Assembly (NCBI GenBank): GCA_964500805.1
Contig: CAZCQH010000016.1
Location: 1-64,000, forward strand
Source of the DNA: Ga0077555 sp964500805
GTDB taxonomy: Bacteria; Pseudomonadota; Alphaproteobacteria; Rhizobiales; Hyphomicrobiaceae
Reading direction: 5' to 3'
Length of the DNA: 64,000 nucleotides
Position numbers and translations under genes: made by a program. Under the pieces are notes generated by a model. The model was not told the origin of the DNA and did no database searches. It saw nothing but the letters and a program-made list of their open reading frames with translations. Within the stretch, counting starts at the first letter, position 1, and each line of letters begins with the position of its first letter. Shown piece by piece: positions 53,895 to 62,852 of the stretch.

Positions 53895-53999
53895 CAACGA
53901 AGCCGCACGGGCCGTTCCTTTGGTGTAAGCGGCAGAACGTGTGATGCGGCCGCTTGCTGACGCAATCCTCTGAAAACTCAACCGCTCAAGAGAAACCCT

Positions 54000-55541
54000 A
54001 TGGACGAGAGCCGCATTCCTATTCTGGTTGGCGCGGGCCAGATCACGCAGCGTGAGCCGGATCCGAGGGCGTGCGCTCCATGCCATGGATCTCACCGCGG
54101 CCGCCGCCAAGAAGGCGGCCGAGAACGCGGAGGGCGGCACCAAGCTGCTCTCGAGCCTCGACACGATCGTGGTGCTGCGCTCGTTCTCGGATACGAGCTG
54201 GCGCTTCAAGAGCCCCTTCGGCGGCCCGAAGAATTCACCGAAATCAATCGCGAACCGCATCGGCAACAGCGGCGCCAAGCGCCTCATCTACACGCACCCC
54301 GGCGGGAACATGCCGCAAAATGGTGCGTCAATCGCCTGTTCGAGATGATCACGCGTGGTGAGGTCAACGCCGCAATGATCTGCGGCGGCGAAGCGCTCGC
54401 CACCCAAAAGGCCGCTGAGCGCGCCAAGTTCGCTCTCGACTGGAACGAGGACGCAGGCGGCAGCTACGAAGAGTGGGGCGTCGCGACGCGCGGCTGGAAC
54501 GATGTGGAAGACCGCCACCGCATGGCCGGTGCCATCTTCTCCTACCCGCTGTTCGAGAACGGCATCCGGAAGAGCCTCGGCCGCACCGTTCCAGAGCACA
54601 TGCGAGAGATCGGCAAGCTGTTCGCCCACTTCGCCGATGTGGCGAAAAAGAACCCGCTTGCCGACCGCCGCCAAGGATTCACCGCCGAACAGATCGCCAC
54701 CGTCTCCGCCGACAACCCATACATCGGCTTTCCCTACACCAAGCTGATGAACTCCAACGCCTTCATCGACCAGGCGGCGGCGATCATCCTCACGTCAGTG
54801 GCGAAAGCGAAAGAGTTCGGCATTCCCGAGCACCGCTGGGTCTATCTCCACGGCTGCGCCGACGCGCACGACCACTGGTACATCTCGGACCGGCACAACT
54901 ACCATTCCTCGCCGGCGATGCGCATCGTTGCGCGCGAAGCCTTTGAGATGGCCGGCAAGAAGATGAGCGACATGGCGAAGCTCGATCTCTACTCCTGCTT
55001 CCCGTCCGCCGTGCAGATCGCCTGCAAGGAGATGAGCATCGCGCTCGATGACAAGCGCGGGCTCACGGTGACCGGTGGGCTCCCATACTTCGGCGGTCCG
55101 GGCAACAACTACGTCACGCACTCGATCGCGCAGATGATGGACGAGGTGCGCGCCAAGCCCGGCAGCTTCGGCCTCGTGACCGCCAACGGCAACTACGTCA
55201 CCAAGCAGTCGGCGGGCATCTACTCGACAACCCCCACAGCCAAGCCGTTCAAGCCAAAGGACCCGGCGCTCTATCAGCGCGAAATCGACAGCGACAAAGG
55301 ACCGGCCGTGGCCGAGATCGCCAACGGCCGCGGCACTATTGAGACCTACACGGTGATGCACGACCGCAAGGGCCCGTCGTATGCTATTCTCTTCGGGCGC
55401 CTCGCCGACGGCCGCCGGTTCATTGCCAACACACCTGACGATCCGAAGCTGCTGCAAACGATGGTCGACACCGACATGATCGGCGCTCCTGGCACCGTCA
55501 CCCATACTGATGGGCGCAATGTCTTCACGCCGGGGACGTGA
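54000..55541 (+). pseudogene. Thiolase-fold acetyl-CoA acetyltransferase with two compensating frameshifts
   Basis: Start and end are in one frame: MDESRIPILVGAGQITQREPDP, then from about residue 108 WCVNRLFEMITRGEVNAAMICGGEALAT to the stop. In between, the family sequence (ALHAMDLTAAAAKKAAENA, KRLIYTHPGGNMPQ) sits in the +1 frame. One extra base near 54064-54068 and one missing base in the A4 run at 54317-54320 explain it. Both errors cancel, so the downstream frame survives. The family resembles lipid-transfer-type thiolases without a certain active Cys. Either a real mutant or base errors. Confidence 0.75.
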
Positions 55542-55580
55542 GGGAAGTTGAGGGAGGGAAGTTGAGGGAGGGAAGTTGAG
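55541..55580 (+). repeat. 14-bp tandem repeat, about three copies
   Basis: The unit AGGGAAGTTGAGGG occurs in two full copies at 55541-55554 and 55555-55568, plus 12 bases of a third, directly after the stop codon of the thiolase-like gene. A minisatellite likely expanded by slippage; it has no obvious function. Confidence 0.85.
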
Positions 55581-55637
55581 GTTGCCCAAACGAGTGGTCC
55601 CGTCCATGCTGCAGCCTCGAAGCACGGGCATAGCCAG

Positions 55638-56333
55638 ATGACTAAATCGTCAGCACACGCTTTCGCCCAGGCGCAGGCCCTGCAAGAGCCGCTCGCCGTC
55701 AAGCTTGCTTTTTACGCAGATGAGATGCGCGAGCTGGCACCGGTGATCGCGGCTGGATACGACCGGCTCGTCGCCCGGCTCACCGCGGGCGAAATCGGGG
55801 CAACCTCGCCTGGTGTTGGCGAGCCGATGCCGGCGTTCCTGCTGCCATCGGATGGAGGCAGCATCATCGCGTCGTCAACATTGTTCGCGCGCGGTCCAAC
55901 GGTTTTGAGCTTCAATCGCGGTCACTGGTGTCCGTTCTGCAGGCTCGAGGTCGGAGCGCTCATTGACGCTGCTGAGGATATCATCGGCCTCGGGGCGCAA
56001 ATCGTCGTGATCACGCCCGAGACAGCCGCGCTCAACAAGCGGCTCCGGGCGGACCCCAAGGCTCCCATCCTGTTCCTCAGCGATCTGGACAATAGCTACG
56101 CGATGGAGCTCGGCCTCGTCATGAAGATTGATGACGAACTGCGCCAGCTGCTGACGTCACGTGGTCTCGATCTGGCGGCATTCCATGGCAATGATTATTG
56201 GATGCTGCCGGTTCCAGCGACGTTCGTGGTGGACCAAGGCGGCACAGTCCGGGCCCGCTTTGTCGATCCAGATTTCCGGCGGCGCGCCGGGATCGACGAC
56301 ATCAAAGCGGTCCTCAGCGGTCTCGCCAGGTAA
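55638..56333 (+). CDS. AhpC/TSA-family peroxiredoxin-like protein
   Basis: 231 residues, thioredoxin fold. The N-terminal 60 residues are a helical extension (FAQAQALQEPLAVKLAFYAD). The active motif is FNRGHWCPFCRLEV, giving a CPFC dithiol like the CxxC of AhpC/TSA-family (alkyl hydroperoxide reductase-like) proteins of Actinobacteria and Proteobacteria. It may reduce peroxides or act as a disulfide reductase. It follows the thiolase-like gene and tandem repeat; ATG 55638 has a weak site. Confidence 0.85.
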   Translation: MTKSSAHAFAQAQALQEPLAVKLAFYADEMRELAPVIAAGYDRLVARLTAGEIGATSPGVGEPMPAFLLPSDGGSIIASSTLFARGPTVLSFNRGHWCPFCRLEVGALIDAAEDIIGLGAQIVVITPETAALNKRLRADPKAPILFLSDLDNSYAMELGLVMKIDDELRQLLTSRGLDLAAFHGNDYWMLPVPATFVVDQGGTVRARFVDPDFRRRAGIDDIKAVLSGLAR

Positions 56334-56365
56334 TCAAGCGTGTGCGGGGTCAGTCCACGCCGATC

Positions 56366-57586
56366 TCAGAAGAACATCATCGTGTCCGGCGGCATGCCCA
56401 GCATCGTCCGCCCAACGGTCATGTAGTGACTCGGCCGGCCCTGTACCTGCTGCGAGGCGGAATGGGCATCGCGCAGGCGCTGCTCCAGCGGAGCGTTCTC
56501 GAAAATTGCGGACTGTCCTGCCTCGCGGTAGGCGTGCGCAACGATATCGACACCTTCGTTGATCGCGTGTGTCGTGGCGAGCCGGACGTCAGCGCGCTGC
56601 TGCATGGTGAGCTTGCTGCCCGCCGAAACATCGTCCCAGGCCTGCTGCAGCGTGGTGTGCAGCAACGCCCGTGCCGCCCGCCAGCGCGCCTCGTATCTTG
56701 CCAGGTTGGACTGAAAGACCTCGCTGTCCTTCAGTGACGACGATGCCCCGCGCGGTTGCTTGGTCATCGCCAGCTCGCGCAGATCATCGAGAGCGCCGCG
56801 CGTAATGCCGAGCATCACACCCGCAAAGGCACCTGCATAGCACTGTGTCGAGGTGAACTTGTAGATGGTCGCGGAATCGGTGGCGACCCCCTTCTCCTCG
56901 GCCTCGCGGTCGCGATCGACCGTTTCTTCTTCCGGCACGAAAAGGTCCTTGATCTCGTAGCTGTCGCTGCCGGTGCCCTTGAGCCCCATCACGTGCCAGA
57001 CATCGAGAATGTTCGCTTTAGCACGTGGGAAAAGCGCCGTTACGTCGGCCGGGCGTCCATCGGGCCGCTTCAGCTGCTCGCCATGCTCGTTGACGACCTT
57101 ACTGTGAGCGCCGAGCAGGGTCGCATGCCGGCTGCCGCTCGCGAACGACCATTTGCCCGAGACGCGATAGCCGCCCGGCACTTTCACCGCCGTGCCGACG
57201 ATGCCCGCGCCCCAGGCCAACACGGCGTTCCGTGGCCCGAACAGCCGCTTGGCCACCTGCGGCTTCAGGTAGGCCGCCGACATGGCGCAGCCGCCGCCCT
57301 GGCCGACGCACCAGCCCGCACTCGCGTCCGCCGAGGCGATGATCTCGGTCACCTTCGAAAGCGTGACGATGTCCACCGTGTCGCCCCCGAGCGACCGCGG
57401 CAGCAGGATCCGGAACAGCCGCGCCTCGTGCATGGCTTCGACCACGTCGGCCGGCAGCTCGCGACCCGCTTCCGTGCGTGCCTTGGCCGCCTTCAGCACC
57501 GGTACGACACTCTTCGCCCGCGCCAGAATGTCAGCGGAGGCACTCATTGGCTGCGATCCGTCCATGGGCCAAGTCTCCCCGATCAT
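56366..57586 (-). CDS. Acyl-CoA dehydrogenase-fold flavin monooxygenase-like protein
   Basis: 406 residues of acyl-CoA dehydrogenase fold: N-terminal helical domain (RTEAGRELPADVVEAMHEARLF), beta domain (VPGGYRVSGKWSFASG, the flavin-binding W/SGS region) and C-terminal helical domain. The conserved catalytic Glu of true dehydrogenases is not evident, and the sequence resembles group D hydroxylases such as HsaA/DszC. These use reduced flavin and oxygen on aromatic or heterocyclic substrates. No flavin reductase is adjacent. Product starts near MIGETWPMDG; the later MSASADIL is an alternative. Confidence 0.82.
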   Translation of the reverse strand: MIGETWPMDGSQPMSASADILARAKSVVPVLKAAKARTEAGRELPADVVEAMHEARLFRILLPRSLGGDTVDIVTLSKVTEIIASADASAGWCVGQGGGCAMSAAYLKPQVAKRLFGPRNAVLAWGAGIVGTAVKVPGGYRVSGKWSFASGSRHATLLGAHSKVVNEHGEQLKRPDGRPADVTALFPRAKANILDVWHVMGLKGTGSDSYEIKDLFVPEEETVDRDREAEEKGVATDSATIYKFTSTQCYAGAFAGVMLGITRGALDDLRELAMTKQPRGASSSLKDSEVFQSNLARYEARWRAARALLHTTLQQAWDDVSAGSKLTMQQRADVRLATTHAINEGVDIVAHAYREAGQSAIFENAPLEQRLRDAHSASQQVQGRPSHYMTVGRTMLGMPPDTMMFF

Positions 57587-57673
57587 TGCGGCCGGCGGTT
57601 GAGGTCTCCATCGAGATTAGCTGATCCCGCTGCCCCGATGCAAAGCCCATGGCCCGTCGTGGAAAACGGGACA

Positions 57674-58789
57674 TCACCCGAATTGCGGCATCAGGCGCAG
57701 CGCATTTCCGCGCTCGATGGCCTTGAGGTCAGCCTCGCCGAAGCCGAGCCCGGACAGTGCTTGCACCACGTTGGCGCTCGGACCCGCCGGCGGGAAGTCG
57801 GTGCCGAACAGCACACGATCCGGTGATACCAGCTTCAGCAGCGAGGCCAGTGCCCCTTCGTTTGCCGCGCCAGCCACGTCGTAGTGGAAGCGCTTCAACT
57901 CGTGAATCGCACCCCGCGGCATTCGCGTCGCGGCGTCCTTGAGCCGCTGCGCATTGGCCTCGATGCGCCCGGCCAGGAACGGCGCCGTGCCGCCGGCGTG
58001 GCTCCAGATCCATCGAATGTCTGGGAACCGCGCCGCCGCGCCCGAGAAAATCAGCGCCACGATCGCCCGCGTCGTGTCGTGGCCATACTCGATCACGCCT
58101 TCGCGAACGTCGGGAATGAGGTTCTTGCAGCAGTTGGCCGCCGTCGGATGCACGTGCACGACCGCCTTGCGTCGGTTGAGCTCCGCCAGCACCGCGTCGT
58201 AGGCCTTGTTGCCGAGCCAGCTATCACCATAGCTGGTAAAGAGATGGGCGCCGTCGACCTTGAGCGTGTCGAAGGCATATCCGATCTCCTTCAACGTCGC
58301 CTCGACGTCAGGCATCGGCAGTGCCGCGAAGAGGCCGAAGCGACCCTTGTGGTCGGAGACGAGCTTCGCGCCGTAGTCGTTGCACGCGCGCGAAATGCGC
58401 TTCGTCACTTCCGTGTCGCCGAACCAGAGGCCCGGATTGGTGATCGATACCACCGAGACAGCGACACCGGCCTTGTCCATGTCCTCGATCGAGCGCGCCG
58501 GCGTCCAGTCGGCATTGGCGCGTTGCAGAAGCTCGTTGCCCTTCACCTCAGCGATCCACTGCGGCGGCGAGAAATGGTGGTGCACGTCGATGCGATGTGG
58601 CTTCACGGCTGCAGGCGTGGTCGCGCCGCCCGGTGCCGGTGCTTGGGCCAGTGCGCGCGCTGTGAAACCCCGCATCTCGATCTCGGCTGCGAGCCCATTG
58701 ATTGCACCCATTGCCGCGGCCGCAGCTCCAAGTCCCACGAGCATCCCGCGCCGGTCGATGTCCCGTCCGCTGTTTTCACCGCTGCTCAT
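57674..58789 (-). CDS. Exported amidohydrolase (ACMSD-like)
   Basis: 371 residues with a Tat-type N-terminus (RRGMLVGLGAAAAAMG). The amidohydrolase_2 core shows HRIDVHHHFSPPQW (metal His-x-His), HVHPTAAN, IWSHAGGTAPFL and FGTDFPPAG (Asp). The fold is that of aminocarboxymuconate-semialdehyde decarboxylase and related decarboxylating or hydrolytic enzymes. Gene is downstream of the flavin monooxygenase-like gene in reverse order, so it may act on the same aromatic compound; unproven. Confidence 0.85.
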   Translation of the reverse strand: MSSGENSGRDIDRRGMLVGLGAAAAAMGAINGLAAEIEMRGFTARALAQAPAPGGATTPAAVKPHRIDVHHHFSPPQWIAEVKGNELLQRANADWTPARSIEDMDKAGVAVSVVSITNPGLWFGDTEVTKRISRACNDYGAKLVSDHKGRFGLFAALPMPDVEATLKEIGYAFDTLKVDGAHLFTSYGDSWLGNKAYDAVLAELNRRKAVVHVHPTAANCCKNLIPDVREGVIEYGHDTTRAIVALIFSGAAARFPDIRWIWSHAGGTAPFLAGRIEANAQRLKDAATRMPRGAIHELKRFHYDVAGAANEGALASLLKLVSPDRVLFGTDFPPAGPSANVVQALSGLGFGEADLKAIERGNALRLMPQFG

Positions 58790-58845
58790 AGCATTCTCTC
58801 ATCGTTCGGTGCCTGGCTTCAGCCTGGCACCGTCACATTGCGCTT

Positions 58846-59784
58846 TCAACGGCGTGAGCCCCTGGTCTTCGTTCCCGAGCAGGCGTAGTTCAGCATTTTC
58901 GCGGCGAGCTGGGCAGCGAGGAAGTCGTAGGCGTGGAACCCCTTGATCGGCGCGAACTCGACCAGATCCATCCCAACGACCGTTCCGAGTTCACACGCGC
59001 GCCGCAAGTAAGCGAGAAGCTGCAGATAGGTCATGCCCCCCGGCGTCGGCGTTCCGGTCGCCGGCATGACCGCCCCATCGAGCGCATCGATGTCGACCGT
59101 GATATAGACGGGCCGACCCTTCAGCGGCGCCAGGATCTTCTCGATGTCCCAGCGCGCCTGCTCGAGGCCGAGATGCATGTGGAGGCGCTTCTTGTTGGCC
59201 GCAGCGAACTCGGCTTCCGGCATCGAGAACGCGCGAATGCCAACCTGCACCAGCTCGATGTGCTCAAAATCGAGCACGCGCCGCATGGCCGCCGCGTGCG
59301 AATAGTAATGCCCTTGATAACCGTCGCGCAGATCGGCATGGGCATCGAACTGCAGCACCACGAGATCCTTGTAGCGCTCGGCGAACGGCCGGATAGCACC
59401 GGCCGTCAGCGAATGCTCACCGCCAAGGACGAACGGCAGCTTGCCCTGATCGAGCACCGCGCCAACCACCCCCGCGAGTTGATCGAGCGCGAGCTCGACC
59501 CTCTTGCCCAATTTGGGCTCCCGCACCGCCGCGATGCCGTAGTCGCGGTAGGCCTCGCGCCTGAGCTCCTCATCGTAAAGCTCAAGCTGGTGGCTCGCAG
59601 CCAGGATCGCCGCCGGTCCCTGCGCCGTGCCGCTGCCATAGGAGACCGTCGCCTCGAGTCCGAACGGGATCACCACCGCCCGCGCCTTTTCCGGCTCATC
59701 GGCATCCACCCGGTCGGGATCGAGAAAGCTTTCGTCTCCCGGCAGATACGCGAGATGCACGATGGTTTTCGGCTTCGATCTCAC
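58846..59784 (-). CDS. Ureohydrolase (agmatinase-like)
   Basis: 312 residues with all binuclear manganese ligands of the arginase/agmatinase family: GGEHSLT, DAHADLRD and DIDALDGAVMPATGTPTPGG. GTG 59784 has GAGG upstream. It would cleave agmatine or a similar guanidino compound to an amine plus urea. An ornithine-type decarboxylase lies 1.7 kb away on the same strand, so polyamine synthesis is a reasonable context, but exact substrate is uncertain. Confidence 0.87.
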   Translation of the reverse strand: MRSKPKTIVHLAYLPGDESFLDPDRVDADEPEKARAVVIPFGLEATVSYGSGTAQGPAAILAASHQLELYDEELRREAYRDYGIAAVREPKLGKRVELALDQLAGVVGAVLDQGKLPFVLGGEHSLTAGAIRPFAERYKDLVVLQFDAHADLRDGYQGHYYSHAAAMRRVLDFEHIELVQVGIRAFSMPEAEFAAANKKRLHMHLGLEQARWDIEKILAPLKGRPVYITVDIDALDGAVMPATGTPTPGGMTYLQLLAYLRRACELGTVVGMDLVEFAPIKGFHAYDFLAAQLAAKMLNYACSGTKTRGSRR

Positions 59785-59950
59785 GGCGACCTCGCTGCTT
59801 GCTTCGCCGCCCAGCTATCAGGATCAGGCGCCTCAGCCAACGGTACTTTTCTGCGATCCGCAGCGAGCACATAGAGTGATGGCATCCCGGCTTTGGCTCC
59901 AGGTATAGTGGATTTGGAATGTCCTAACGCTGCTAGCCGAGAGAAAGTCC

Positions 59951-60718
59951 ATGCAGCTTACATCAGCGCAGCTCGAGCACTTCCGTGAGAATGGTTACCT
60001 GCTGATCGACCGCTTCCTCTCCGAAGCGGCGCTGGATCGTTATCGTGCCGCCTACATGGAGACAGTCGAGCGCCTTGCCTCCGAAAATGCGCTGCGCAAT
60101 GGCGCGGCGGCCGACGACAGTGACGCGCATGAGAAGGTTTATCAGCTCCGTACAGCGCACCTGCTGCACCGGGCCTTCGACGAGCACATTCGCAACCCGG
60201 CTTTCCTTGATATCGTGCAATCGCTGATAGGCGAGGACATCCAGCTCGTCCATTACCAGGGCCTCTACAAGCCGCCGCACACCGGTGGCGCCGTCAACTG
60301 GCACCAAGACGACTTCTACTGGCCGAACAACGACAGCACCGAGGGATCCGTCAGCCTTTGGGTGCCCCTCGACGATGCGACGGTCGAGAACGGCTGCATG
60401 TGGTACGTGCCGGGTTCACACCACCGCATCCTGTCGCATGACCAGCTCTGGGACCCGCAGAAGCGCAAAGGTTTCTACTACGGCATTGCGTCTATCCCTG
60501 CGGAGATGGAGCGCCGCGCCATTCCTGCCGAGGTGTACGCTGGCGGCATCGCCATCCATGCCGGCAGCATGGTGCACTGTTCGCGGCCGAACCGTTCCCC
60601 ACGGCCGCGGCGAGCGCTTGCCTCGCACTTCATCAATCCGCGGCTGCGCTCGCCCGGCGGCGTGTTCAAGGGCGTTGCCCCAGAGGCGATCCCAGTGCTG
60701 CGGGCTGCGGGAATGTGA
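59951..60718 (+). CDS. Phytanoyl-CoA dioxygenase family protein
   Basis: 255-residue Fe(II)/2-oxoglutarate-dependent oxygenase. Metal triad: His and Asp in WHQDDFYWPN, distal His in MVHCSRPN, then the 2-oxoglutarate Arg in the basic stretch SPRPRRALASHF. N-terminal AQLEHFRENGYLLIDRFLSEA is the PhyH start. Bacterial members hydroxylate very diverse small molecules. Convergent with the next gene, three bases apart. Confidence 0.86.
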   Translation: MQLTSAQLEHFRENGYLLIDRFLSEAALDRYRAAYMETVERLASENALRNGAAADDSDAHEKVYQLRTAHLLHRAFDEHIRNPAFLDIVQSLIGEDIQLVHYQGLYKPPHTGGAVNWHQDDFYWPNNDSTEGSVSLWVPLDDATVENGCMWYVPGSHHRILSHDQLWDPQKRKGFYYGIASIPAEMERRAIPAEVYAGGIAIHAGSMVHCSRPNRSPRPRRALASHFINPRLRSPGGVFKGVAPEAIPVLRAAGM

Positions 60719-60721
60719 GGC

Positions 60722-61177
60722 CTACTGCTTCTTCGCCTCGGCGAGGGCTCTCTCCGCTGTTTCGCGCGCGGTGTTCGCCTTTGAGAGTTGATCGCGCAGA
60801 TCCGAAAGCTGTTTCTCGGCGGCGCTTTGGGCTGACTGCGCGGCGGTCAACTTGCCCGTCGCATCGTCGACTTGGCCCTTGAGCTTTGCGAGCCCGTCCT
60901 CGGCGGCCTTGCGGGCGGTGTCGGTCGCCGTCTTCTCGGTCGTGATCCTATCGAACTGGGCCTTGGAATCCTGCATTGCCTTCTCGGCCGCAGCCTTCGC
61001 GGTTTCGACGGACTTGACCTTGTCCTCGAGCGCTTTGTTGGCCTTCTGAGCGGACTGATGAGCCTCCTCAGCGGCCGCCTTTTGCTGCGTGACCGATTGG
61101 ACCTGAGAGTACATGTAGCCCCCGCCGCCAACGGCGCCGAGCACGAGCCCGAGGATGAGCATGCCGAAGTTTTTCAT
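60722..61177 (-). CDS. Membrane-anchored coiled-coil protein
   Basis: 151 residues: a short N-terminus, one transmembrane helix (MLILGLVLGAVGGGGYMYS) and then an almost unbroken Ala/Lys/Gln/Glu heptad coiled coil to the end. ATG 61177 follows GAGGAGG; the longer frame upstream is unrelated. No family could be named. It probably projects into the periplasm as an anchored rod. Confidence 0.72.
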   Translation of the reverse strand: MKNFGMLILGLVLGAVGGGGYMYSQVQSVTQQKAAAEEAHQSAQKANKALEDKVKSVETAKAAAEKAMQDSKAQFDRITTEKTATDTARKAAEDGLAKLKGQVDDATGKLTAAQSAQSAAEKQLSDLRDQLSKANTARETAERALAEAKKQ

Positions 61178-61502
61178 TGTTCCCTCCTCACGATTGTGGA
61201 CCGAACGAAGGATGATAACCGACGCACGGCGCCAGCATAGCACTTCACTGGCCGCAGCCACGCGCCAGCGCCGACGCGCGTTACGGCCGACTCCCGCGAT
61301 GGTTCGCCCAACGCGGCCATCGCCGGTCGTGCTTCCCGGTCAGCCGTCAATTCGATGATCAAAATGCTAGCGATGACCCGGCGATATGCAAGCGCAATGC
61401 GTCGAACCGGCAACGGTCAAATCATGATGTGCACTGACGGCCCAACCGGCCGGTCGAGCGTCTTGGCAGTCCACTCAGTCATCTTCGGGCCGGGCGAATT
61501 GA
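61178..61502. other. Intergenic region
   Basis: 325 bp between the coiled-coil gene start and the decarboxylase stop. It must carry the promoter of the coiled-coil gene. No gene, clear terminator or repeat was seen. Confidence 0.5.
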
Positions 61503-62708
61503 TCAAGACGGCAGCACCTGTGCGCTCGCGGCATCGGAGACGGCGTCGGAGTGGACGTCGCCGTACATCGTGTACATCGGCTCGTCCTGGAAAATGACCT
61601 CGTCGTAGACACCGTAGCCGTTGAACTTTCCAGCAATGGCGCGGGCATAGGCGCCAGTATTGCCGATCTCCAGGTAGTCCCCTTCGCGCACGTTCTCAGG
61701 CAGTAGGAATGGGCCCTTCATGTGGTCGATCGAGTCGCAGGTTGGGCCCCAGAGCTCGAACGGCGAGAGCACGTGGGGGTCCTTGACCTCGCGCCCGACC
61801 AAGCGGATCGGAAATACGAAGCCGAGATGCGCCGCATCGAACAGCATGCCATAGCTGCCATCGTTGATGTAAAGATCGGCGCCGCGCCGATGGTCGACAC
61901 GCACGATTAGGCTTTCCGCTTCCGCAACGAGAGCCCTGCCAGGCTCGCACATCACGCGGCAGCGATCGCTGACCGGCAGCGCTTCGACACCCTCGCGGAT
62001 TGCGCTCATGAAGTCGATGAGTGGCGCCGGCATCTCGTTTGAGTAGCGCGAGGGAAATCCACCGCCGACATCGATGCGATCGACCATCACGCCAGCCTTG
62101 ACGATCAGCTTCTTCACCTCGCCAAGAGCGATGGTGTAGGCCTCCGGCGTCACCGTCTGCGAACCCACGTGAAAGGTGATGCCGAGCTCCTTCGCCGCCT
62201 GCCGTGTTTTGGCGAGAAGACGCGCGGCGCGGGCGCCGATGATGCCGAACTTGCGCTCGAGCGGGATGCGGCTGTTCTTGGCCGGCACGGCGACACGCAC
62301 CCAGAGGATGAGATCGCGCGCGTTGCTCGTCTCCTCCATGATCTTCTTCAGCTCCTCATCGCTGTCGAGCGAGAACGAGCGGCAGCCCATACCATAGGCG
62401 CGTCGAATGGCGTGGCGCGACTTCACCGGATGCATGAAGTGGAATGTCGCGTCGGGAATCGTGCGCGCGTCCTCGATTTCGGGCAGCGAGGCAACATCGA
62501 AATGACGGATGCCCGCGCCGTATAGGGCACCGATCAGGAAAACGGCGCTGTTGGCCTTGTAGGCGTAGGCGACGTCGCCCGGAAAATGTCTCAGGAACCA
62601 GCGCGCCGCTCGGCCCGCCGCGTGCGGGCGAAAGCCTACCACCGGGCGCTCGGGCTTGCTTGCTGCGAGAAGTGCGTTTGCGGACGCGAACGTGTCGAGT
62701 TTTGCCAT
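61503..62708 (-). CDS. Ornithine/diaminopimelate-fold decarboxylase (group IV PLP enzyme)
   Basis: About 401 residues. The PLP lysine lies in VAYAYKANSAVF, the glycine loop in DVGGGFPSRYS, and the GPTCDSIDHM motif gives the catalytic Cys of ornithine/lysine decarboxylases of the eukaryotic-like type. Hence ornithine decarboxylase is most likely, with lysine or arginine activity possible. ATG 62708 (MAKLDTFASANA) is chosen; the open frame extends 22 codons upstream. In the same direction as pheA-kdsB. Confidence 0.88.
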   Translation of the reverse strand: MAKLDTFASANALLAASKPERPVVGFRPHAAGRAARWFLRHFPGDVAYAYKANSAVFLIGALYGAGIRHFDVASLPEIEDARTIPDATFHFMHPVKSRHAIRRAYGMGCRSFSLDSDEELKKIMEETSNARDLILWVRVAVPAKNSRIPLERKFGIIGARAARLLAKTRQAAKELGITFHVGSQTVTPEAYTIALGEVKKLIVKAGVMVDRIDVGGGFPSRYSNEMPAPLIDFMSAIREGVEALPVSDRCRVMCEPGRALVAEAESLIVRVDHRRGADLYINDGSYGMLFDAAHLGFVFPIRLVGREVKDPHVLSPFELWGPTCDSIDHMKGPFLLPENVREGDYLEIGNTGAYARAIAGKFNGYGVYDEVIFQDEPMYTMYGDVHSDAVSDAASAQVLPS

Positions 62709-62852
62709 CGCCCCAGGCCTCCCAAAGAGCGCGGCCGGTACCCTCGGGGCCCGGTCCCCTGTGAACGCGTGCACATAGGGGCTTGATCCCTGAATGTAAA
62801 GGGAGAGGCAGGCGTGCGCGGAAGGTTTTCAGAGGGCAGGGCGCCCGGTTCC

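Noticed and set aside
56756..57826. 356-residue plus-strand open frame
   Set aside because: Antisense to the acyl-CoA dehydrogenase-like gene and the amidohydrolase end; no domain signal.
57884..58888. 334-residue plus-strand open frame
   Set aside because: Antisense to the amidohydrolase gene; shadow of its codon pattern.
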